From the NCBI GenBank assembly GCA_003218785.1, contig QHOM01000064.1:1-9909 (forward strand): DNA of 9,909 bases, given 5' to 3'. Each line of letters starts with the position of its first letter. Positions within the stretch are counted from its first letter, which is position 1. Source of the DNA: Verrucomicrobiota bacterium. GTDB taxonomy: Bacteria; Verrucomicrobiota; Verrucomicrobiia; Chthoniobacterales; UBA10450. The position numbers and the translations under genes were made by a program. This document shows, one piece after another, positions 1-4,914 of the stretch. The notes under the pieces were generated by a model. The model had not been told where the DNA came from and did not search any database. It saw only the letters and a list, made by a program, of their open reading frames with translations.

Positions 1-2
1 CG

Positions 3-338
3 GAAGCAAACAGCGTGTGGATGACCCGGTTTCCTACTGAAGACATGCGACAACAGTACACTCACAAACTGGGGAATCTGGTACTGCTGGCACGCAAGAA
101 AAACAGTCAGGCGCAAAATTACGACTTCGATTTGAAGAAGCAGAAGTATTTTTCCACCGCAAAGGGAGTGTCACCGTTTGCGTTGACCACAATGGTGTTG
201 ACCGAGAAGCAGTGGACTCCTGGTGTGCTGGATGCTAGGCAAAACCGGCTAGTGAACGCCTTGAAAACACTTTGGAATTTGGGACCAAACCGCCCTTCCC
301 TGGTCCGGTTTTTGTATATGGTTTTGTTTTGCGATTAG
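3..338 (+). CDS. DUF262/DUF1524 (GmrSD-like) protein, C-terminal fragment
   Basis: This is the 3' end of a gene that enters from the left edge: the frame is open from base 3 with no convincing start, so the GTG at 15 is probably internal. The visible part reads HKLGNLVLLARKKNS, then a spaced K, a W and a final R...LW pattern. This matches my memory of the C-terminal DUF1524/HNH-like nuclease half of DUF262-DUF1524 proteins (H-x-[IL]GNL-x-L...NS...K...W...R...W). That family includes the GmrSD type IV restriction enzymes, which use NTP hydrolysis by the DUF262 half to cut modified DNA. The last 18 or so residues after LWNLG, ending FLYMVLFCD, look unlike the family and may be a drifted tail or the result of a shifted stop. 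The family call is fairly good; the defence role is inferred, because the N-terminal half is outside the window. Confidence 0.72.
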   Translation, partial: EANSVWMTRFPTEDMRQQYTHKLGNLVLLARKKNSQAQNYDFDLKKQKYFSTAKGVSPFALTTMVLTEKQWTPGVLDARQNRLVNALKTLWNLGPNRPSLVRFLYMVLFCD

Positions 339-461
339 GTGCGGAAGTCGAATTTGCGTCCGAACAGCATAAACACTGGCGAGAGATGTAGTTAACCGAC
401 CAGTGCACATAGAGACAGTGGCTGGATTCTCCCGCCCTCTATAGCTATCCCCGTGCCTTCG

Positions 462-490
462 TTGACAAGCCACGAAGTGCGCCCTAACAT
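462..490 (+). promoter_or_regulatory. Candidate sigma-70 promoter of the kinase gene
   Basis: A perfect -35 box TTGACA (462-467) is followed, after exactly 17 bases, by TAACAT (485-490), which matches four of six bases of the -10 consensus including the key T, A and final T. Transcription would start near 497, giving a leader of only about 20 bases before the ATG at 516. The rest of the 339-515 gap shows no gene that I can support. Confidence 0.5.
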
Positions 491-515
491 CACGCCAGGG
501 TAGAACTGACCATTC

Positions 516-2843
516 ATGATTGGGACTACGCTGGGTCATTACCGAGTCTTGGAAAAAATTGGCGCGGGCGGAATGGGCGTAGTTTATCGGGCGCATGATG
601 AGCAGCTCGATCGCGACGTCGCGCTCAAGGTTTTGCCCCCGGGGACGCTGTCAGATGAGGCCTCCCGCAAACGCATTCGCAAGGAAGCGTTGGCGCTCTC
701 CAAGCTAAACCACCCCAACATTGCCACAGTTCATGACTTCGGCACCCAGGAGGGTGTCGACTATGTCGTCATGGAGTACATCGTCGGCAGGACCTTGGAA
801 TATCAACTGCATGGCAAGAGCCTCCCCGAAAGCGAGGTCATTCGGCTCGGTATGCAGATCGCGGCTGCGCTCGAAGAAGCAGGGGAGCGTGGCATCGTTC
901 ACCGCGACCTGAAACCTGGAAACTTGATGGTCACCGCGAAGGGACAGTTGAAAGTCCTCGATTTCGGGCTAGCCCGGCCGCTGCATACCGAGGCCGGGGA
1001 TCTCACCTTGAGCTTCACGGACCTGCAATCAGCAACCGGCACGATGCCCTACATGTCTCCCGAGCAATTGCGGGAGCAGGAAGTCGATGTCCGGAGCGAC
1101 ATCTGGGCGGCGGGAGCGGTTTTATACGAGATGGCTACCGGCCACCGGGCGTTCTCCGAGACTCAATATCCACGCTTGGTCGATGCGCCGCGGCGTCCCA
1201 CCGAATTGAATCCCGAAATCTCTCCGGGGCTGGAGAACATCATCCTCAGGGCGCTGGAAAAGGAGCCGGCACGGCGCTATCAGTCCGCACGCGAGCTGCT
1301 CATCGCGCAAGAACAACTGCAGGTCTCTTCTCGATCCGTTCCTGGGATCCCCAGGCCTAGGATCCCCAGGCGATTGCGTGACCCGTCCAAGAAGCTTCTT
1401 CTGGCAGCGGGATTCCTCGCCTTGCTGCTGGCCAGCTGGCTCGGATGGCGCTCCTGGGTGGCCCACACAAGCACACGTCCGCATCCGCTGGTGTTGATCG
1501 GTGAGTTCGAAAACCGAACGGGCGAGGCGGTGTTTGATCAGACCTTGCAGGAACTGATTGCCACGGCTCTCGAGCAATCCCATTTTGTCAGCATTCTCCC
1601 CAGGAGCAGGGTGCAGGACGCCCTGGTTCGCATGGAGCGTCTCCCCAAGACACCCATCGACGAAACCATTGGGCGAGAAATTTGCCAGCGGGAAGGCCTG
1701 CAAGCTCTCGTGTTAGGTTCGATCAGCCGCCTGGGTGACCGCTATGTGCTGCTTGCCCGCGCCGAGAGTCCCTCCGGCCAAAATCTGGCAAGTGTCCAGG
1801 ACGTCGCGCCCGGAGCAGGTCAAGTTCTGGCTCAACTCGATGGAATAGTTCAGCGGCTTCGGACAGGACTGGGCGAGTCTTTGGCCTCCGTGAAAGAGAG
1901 TTCGGCTCCACTGGCCCAAGTTACTTCCTCTTCTCTGGAGGCCTTACGTTATTTCACTCTCGGCAAGGAGCGCTTGCACGCCGGTGATCCGCGTGGTGCC
2001 GTCTCGCTGATGGAAAGAGCCATCCAAGTCGACCCCTCGTTTGCCATGGCGCATGAGTACCTCGGGGTGGCTTACCAGAATATGAGCGAGCTGGACCGTT
2101 CCGAAGATGAATTGCGGGTTGCCGCCCAGCTGAGTAACCGCGTGACTGAAACGGAACGATTAAAGATCCTGGGCGATTACAACTTGATCATCTACAACTT
2201 TGACGAGGCTTGTGAAGATTTTCGCGCGCTTGTTCAGCTCCAGCCACAGGATCCAGCTCCCTACCAGGGTCTTGGCATCTGCTACGCGAGAAAAATGGAC
2301 ATGGATGCCTCCCTGGCGCAAACGCAGAAGGGGCTGGAGATGCAGCCCCGATCTGTGTCAGTCAGATACAACCTCTCACGAACATACTTTATGAAAGGAG
2401 ATAAGGCTCGAGCTATTGAGGTAGCGCAGGAAATCCTGCGAGAAAACCCCTCATACGCCGACGCCATGCGCATCGTGGGCGTAACCTACGAGCTCGACGG
2501 CAAGTTCGGCGAGGCGAGGCGCATGTTCGAGGGAATGATACGGTCCGGTGGCGATGGAGAAGTCGTGGGGCAGTCAGCGCTGGCAGATCTTGCCCTCGCC
2601 ACTGGCCGATACCGCGAAGCACGTCCACATCTGGAAGCAGGGGCGGTCGCAGCTGACAAACAAGGAGACAAGCTTGCGGCCGCAAGAGAGAAGATTGTTC
2701 TCGCTGAGCTTCTCTTCTCCACTGGTTCGCCCGGGCAAGCAGTTCAAGTGCTGTCTCAAATTCAACCAGCGACCGCCGACCCGACGCTAATTCTGCTGCT
2801 GGGGCGGGCGTATGCGCGCCTCCGTCAGCTTGGCGAAGCCTAG
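516..2843 (+). CDS. Membrane-anchored Ser/Thr protein kinase with TPR sensor region (cut by in-frame TAG)
   Basis: Hanks-type (PknB-like) kinase expected to phosphorylate Ser/Thr residues of cytoplasmic targets. Visible motifs: glycine loop GAGGMG (16-21), ATP-binding K38, alpha-C E57, catalytic HRDLKPGN (129-136), DFG (149-151), SPE (181-183) and DIWAAG (195-200). A basic Pro-rich linker (about 275-292) is followed by one hydrophobic segment (about 293-311), so the rest should lie outside the membrane. Residues about 324-455 resemble the TolB-N-like region seen in such kinases (a GEFENRTGE start), and TPR-like helices run from about 472 to the end. The ATG start fits kinase openings of the form MIG(T/Q)T(L/I)xHYR, although the Shine-Dalgarno is weak (AGGG, about 15 bases upstream). 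The frame ends at TAG 2841-2843 in the middle of a TPR, yet continues open in the same frame to 3338. The intact protein would be about 940 aa. The kinase domain itself looks complete and active. Confidence 0.93.
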   Translation: MIGTTLGHYRVLEKIGAGGMGVVYRAHDEQLDRDVALKVLPPGTLSDEASRKRIRKEALALSKLNHPNIATVHDFGTQEGVDYVVMEYIVGRTLEYQLHGKSLPESEVIRLGMQIAAALEEAGERGIVHRDLKPGNLMVTAKGQLKVLDFGLARPLHTEAGDLTLSFTDLQSATGTMPYMSPEQLREQEVDVRSDIWAAGAVLYEMATGHRAFSETQYPRLVDAPRRPTELNPEISPGLENIILRALEKEPARRYQSARELLIAQEQLQVSSRSVPGIPRPRIPRRLRDPSKKLLLAAGFLALLLASWLGWRSWVAHTSTRPHPLVLIGEFENRTGEAVFDQTLQELIATALEQSHFVSILPRSRVQDALVRMERLPKTPIDETIGREICQREGLQALVLGSISRLGDRYVLLARAESPSGQNLASVQDVAPGAGQVLAQLDGIVQRLRTGLGESLASVKESSAPLAQVTSSSLEALRYFTLGKERLHAGDPRGAVSLMERAIQVDPSFAMAHEYLGVAYQNMSELDRSEDELRVAAQLSNRVTETERLKILGDYNLIIYNFDEACEDFRALVQLQPQDPAPYQGLGICYARKMDMDASLAQTQKGLEMQPRSVSVRYNLSRTYFMKGDKARAIEVAQEILRENPSYADAMRIVGVTYELDGKFGEARRMFEGMIRSGGDGEVVGQSALADLALATGRYREARPHLEAGAVAADKQGDKLAAAREKIVLAELLFSTGSPGQAVQVLSQIQPATADPTLILLLGRAYARLRQLGEA
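1341..1370 (+). repeat. 15-bp tandem duplication in the kinase juxtamembrane linker
   Basis: Two adjacent 15-base units, CCTGGGATCCCCAGG (1341-1355) and CCTAGGATCCCCAGG (1356-1370), differ at one base. The repeat is in frame and encodes PGIPR-PRIPR, a basic Pro-rich stretch just before the membrane segment. Each unit is itself nearly palindromic, which may have favoured the duplication. Confidence 0.75.
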
Positions 2844-2846
2844 AAG

Positions 2847-3338
2847 ATGCTGCGAATGATGACCGAGCTAAGTGTAAAGAAGCCCTATCCCAGGCTTCGG
2901 TCATTACAGAATGCGTTGCAGGCTGAAGTGTCCCTCGCAGAAGGCAAGCCGGCGGTGGCAGTGGAGGCCGCCGAAAAAGCCGACCAGTTTTCGGACACGA
3001 CCAGTGCGCTAGAAACTCTCGGCCGGTGCTATGAGGCCGCCGCTCGCAATGATGAGGCCATCCGAGCCTATGAGCGGCTTCTGGCGCGCGCACCGGAGCT
3101 CGCCGATAGTGAAGACGGACCCACCTTTCATCGCGTTGTTGAACTCCATTATCATCTGGGAACCCTGTACCAGAAAACTGGGCAAACTGACTTGGCGAGG
3201 ACCCAGCTTCAGACTTTTCTGAAAGCTTGGTCCGAAGCGGATGCCAATCTTGAAATGCGGAGGGATGCGGAGCAGCGCTTGCACAACGTGGCTCACATTC
3301 GCTCGCTCCCCAGCGGTAACCCGACACCTGCCACATAG
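2847..3338 (+). CDS. TPR tail of the upstream kinase, separated by an in-frame stop
   Basis: This frame is the direct continuation of the kinase frame: only the TAG at 2841-2843 and one AAG codon separate them. It encodes 163 aa with TPR-like helix pairs, for example residues about 23-56 and 57-90 (ETLGRCYEAAARNDEAIRAYERLLARAP) and about 96-130 (HYHLGTLYQKTGQTDLARTQLQTFLKA). The join GEA-[stop]-KMLRMM reads like the middle of a TPR helix, so this was very probably the C-terminus of the kinase. It has no convincing ribosome site of its own (only GAAG next to ATG 2847; further ATGs at 2859 and 2862), so separate translation would need re-initiation. It may be a gene-decay remnant, a stop suppressed in vivo, or a base-call error. 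The last 46 bases overlap the convergent SagB-type gene. Confidence 0.7.
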   Translation: MLRMMTELSVKKPYPRLRSLQNALQAEVSLAEGKPAVAVEAAEKADQFSDTTSALETLGRCYEAAARNDEAIRAYERLLARAPELADSEDGPTFHRVVELHYHLGTLYQKTGQTDLARTQLQTFLKAWSEADANLEMRRDAEQRLHNVAHIRSLPSGNPTPAT

Positions 3339-4354
3339 AGTACGGACTCGCGAATCCCATCTATCCCCAAATCCTGCTCGATCAGAGTATCCTTTAGTGC
3401 CGCTGTACAGAACGGGGCCAGACCCAGCCAGGTCGCCACCAGGCAAAGGGTTTGGCAAAGATGGCCGGGCATCGAGCGTAACCACCCGATAGGCACGTCC
3501 CATATGGTACTTCCACATCGAGCGCTCGAAAACAGCCGTCATGAGGAAGAGAGCGGCCGCATTTTTCGCGTGCTTCTGGCCGGCGCAATAGCGAAACGCT
3601 CTGCTCTGCATTGCGCCTTTGCGGATTGTTTCCAGCCGATGGTGCACGGGATGATAGTGGTACAAACCCGGGACCAATCCTTCCACGCGCAAGGCCACCA
3701 AGTAAACCTCTCCCGGGTGCGCGCGCCTCCAGACGGACTTGTCTTTAGTGGCAGGTTGCCAAAAAGTGGTGTGGCACGGTAGCCGGTAACGCCCCACGTG
3801 AGCGCGAGCAGTTGAGACAGAACCGCCAACGGAAGCCTTTTTGAAGAGAACTCGCGCTGGGTTCTTCGCGTCATCAGAACGCGGAGAAACTCAGAATCGG
3901 GCAGCTCGCATGGCGGCAGGTCCACGTGCGCAACATTACGGTAGGTCTTGAAAAACGCGGGCTGGGGGGTCTTCGGAAGAATGCTTTTCAGGTAGTCCAG
4001 TCCCCACTCAGGGTTGATGTATTGAGCGTCCTTGGTTGCGAAGTGAAAGCTTCCTTCCGGCAGCCATCGCGACCATACCTTGGCGACGTGAGCGTCCTGC
4101 TTTGCCTGTGGTGTGCCTTCGCCGACCAGGAGCGTGTGGGCAGCGAGTTGTTGAACCGCGTGCCGGACACTGGCAGGTGTGCACTCTGGGAAGAGCGCGC
4201 AGAGTTCATCAGGCCGACGCCAGCGGTCAAAAAAGTTAAGGATTTGCAGAGTGGTTTGGTCGGCGGCAACAGAAACCCGCGTTAGATAGTTATCAAAACA
4301 CAGCCTTCCCTCCCGCCAGTAAGCTAGGATGGCTTTCGCGCGTCGAAACCTCAC
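3293..4354 (-). pseudogene. SagB-type FMN-dependent dehydrogenase (nitroreductase fold), two frameshifts
   Basis: SagB-family proteins are FMN oxidoreductases of the nitroreductase fold; in thiazole/oxazole-modified peptide pathways they oxidise azolines to azoles. Three overlapping minus-strand frames rebuild one protein of about 353 aa. Residues 1-212 (4354-3719) carry an N-terminal winged-helix-like region (YWREGRLCFDNYLT, FFDRWRRPDELCALFP), then the FMN-contact-like motif RRTQREFSSK and SPSGGAR. The next 84 residues, in another frame, carry HPGEVYLVALRVEGLVPGLY, TAVFERSMWKY and AYRVVTLDA. The last 57 residues, back in the first frame, carry GHLCQTLCLVATWLGL to a stop at 3293. The breaks map to the GC tract 3719-3727 (one base too few) and the GGG run 3467-3469 (one base too many), so they cancel. 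Without the shifts the first frame stops at 3539. The start is a GTG at 4354, placed by AGGAGG seven bases upstream. The substrate is unknown; no cyclodehydratase (SagC/D) gene is in the window. Confidence 0.85.
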
Positions 4355-4361
4355 TCAAGAT

Positions 4362-4367
4362 CCTCCT
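4362..4367 (-). promoter_or_regulatory. Shine-Dalgarno site fixing the SagB GTG start
   Basis: On the minus strand AGGAGG sits seven bases before the GTG at 4354-4352. This is close to ideal and is why the GTG is taken as the true start of the SagB-type gene. Confidence 0.8.
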
Positions 4368-4399
4368 GCGCTGCCCCGGCTTCAGCCCGCGAGGCCTTG

Positions 4400-4419
4400 T
4401 CCTGAGCGCAGTCGAAGGA
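4400..4419. repeat. Short dyad element resembling a widely dispersed intergenic repeat
   Basis: TCCTGAGCGCAGTCGAAGGA is an imperfect inverted repeat (TCCT...AGGA ends). It differs by one base from TCCTGAGCGAAGTCGAAGGA, a short element that I remember as dispersed through intergenic DNA of many environmental bacteria. It lies in the 95-base gap between the 55-codon ORF and the SagB-type gene. The match is from memory, not from a search. Confidence 0.4.
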
Positions 4420-4449
4420 AATCTGCTCCTTAGAATTTTCCCCAGTCTG

Positions 4450-4617
4450 TTAGGTATGGTGAAACATCGCCGTTATGTGACTCTTATGCTTCTGTATATC
4501 GAGTTGAAGTTTCTTCTGATTTTTAGTCAGGCGATCCACCACTTTCATCGCCTGCTTCAATTTTGCAGGGTCAAACTTTTTCCCGGATTTCTTTGCGGAC
4601 GTCTTTCCTGCGGCCAT
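4450..4617 (-). CDS. Small Lys-rich protein of unknown function (55 aa)
   Basis: An ATG at 4617 with GGAGG five bases upstream (complement of 4623-4627) opens a 55-codon frame ending in TAA at 4450. The protein starts MAAGKTSAKKSGKKFDPAKL and ends SHITAMFHHT. It has a Lys/Ala/Ser-rich, probably disordered N-terminus, a helix-forming middle (KQAMKVVDRLTKNQKKLQLDIQKHK) with heptad-like hydrophobic spacing, no cysteine and no membrane segment. I do not recognise the family. It lies 95 bases upstream of the SagB-type gene on the same strand, so co-transcription is possible. It could be a RiPP-like leader/precursor, a small nucleic-acid-binding protein, or an unrelated small helical protein. The good ribosome site and clean codon structure support it as a real gene; the plus-strand frame across the same bases looks like a shadow. 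Confidence 0.65.
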   Translation of the reverse strand: MAAGKTSAKKSGKKFDPAKLKQAMKVVDRLTKNQKKLQLDIQKHKSHITAMFHHT

Positions 4618-4693
4618 AGCATCCTCCCACTATTGATGAGATTCTTGGTAGTCCAACGCGAGCAACAAACCGGACCAAAAGTCGAAACGGATT

Positions 4694-4786
4694 CTAGTTA
4701 CCCGTGCCTTTGTAGTCAATGTCTTTCGTCAGATGGAAGCCAGGCTGGCTAAACGCCTGTAACGCTCCACCGCGCAGGCCCTTCAT
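4694..4786 (-). CDS. Possible 30-codon ORF upstream of the small Lys-rich gene
   Basis: ATG at 4786 to TAG at 4694 encodes 30 residues (MKGLRGGALQAFSQPG...DIDYKGTGN), in the same direction as the 55-aa gene and the SagB-type gene. There is no recognisable Shine-Dalgarno sequence before it, and chance frames of this length are common, so it is a weak candidate. It is listed because short peptides near a SagB-type enzyme deserve attention. Otherwise the 4618-4804 stretch shows nothing I can name. Confidence 0.15.
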   Translation of the reverse strand: MKGLRGGALQAFSQPGFHLTKDIDYKGTGN

Positions 4787-4804
4787 GACGCTGAGCTGGA
4801 ATGT

Positions 4805-4839
4805 GGTAGTGTCTTAACTCAGTGAGTTAAGACACTACC
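4805..4839. promoter_or_regulatory. Perfect 35-nt palindrome upstream of the S53 peptidase
   Basis: The arms GGTAGTGTCTTAACTCA (4805-4821) and TGAGTTAAGACACTACC (4823-4839) are exact reverse complements around a single G at 4822. The end of the right arm is 15 bases before the candidate -35 box of the peptidase gene, centred near -68 from the predicted start point, and it also lies upstream of the minus-strand small ORFs. It could be an operator for a dimeric regulator serving both directions, a cruciform or hairpin acting as a terminator or insulator, or a repeat element. No T-run follows it on either strand, which argues against a standard intrinsic terminator. Confidence 0.85.
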
Positions 4840-4854
4840 GGCAATGTGTTCTTG

Positions 4855-4883
4855 TTGACATCGGCCCGCCCCTGCCGTAGCGT
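4855..4883 (+). promoter_or_regulatory. Candidate sigma-70 promoter of the S53 peptidase
   Basis: A perfect TTGACA (4855-4860) is followed by a 17-base spacer and TAGCGT (4878-4883), which keeps the three most conserved -10 positions (T, A and final T). The predicted start point near 4890 falls just before the ribosome site at 4904. It would exclude the upstream GTG at 4846 as a start. Confidence 0.4.
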
Positions 4884-4903
4884 AGGCGAATCCTTGGCAC
4901 AGT

Positions 4904-4908
4904 GGAGG
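4904..4908 (+). promoter_or_regulatory. Ribosome-binding site fixing the peptidase GTG start
   Basis: GGAGG lies six bases upstream of GTG 4915. The earlier in-frame GTG at 4846 has no comparable site and sits inside the promoter region, so 4915 is preferred. Confidence 0.75.
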
Positions 4909-4914
4909 TTTCCC

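Noticed and set aside
282..311. Possible terminator hairpin after the DUF1524 fragment
   Set aside because: Only short alternative stems (GGACC/GGTCC or AAACCG/CGGTTT) that exclude each other, and they lie inside the reading frame before the stop.
249..596. Minus-strand open frame of 115 codons across the 5' gap of the kinase gene
   Set aside because: It overlaps the DUF1524 tail, the kinase promoter and the kinase start, shows no family motif and has no ribosome site; best read as a chance frame.
1122..1703. Minus-strand open frame of 193 codons inside the kinase gene
   Set aside because: Shadow of the kinase coding strand; no motif or start signal.
2413..3360. Minus-strand open frame of 315 codons opposite the TPR coding region
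   Set aside because: Composition is Arg/Ala/Pro-rich and low-complexity, as expected for the antisense of a GC-rich gene, and the plus strand encodes clear TPRs.
4456..4752. Plus-strand open frame of 98 codons between SagB and the peptidase
   Set aside because: It has no ribosome site and is antisense to the 55-codon ORF, which has a near-ideal one.
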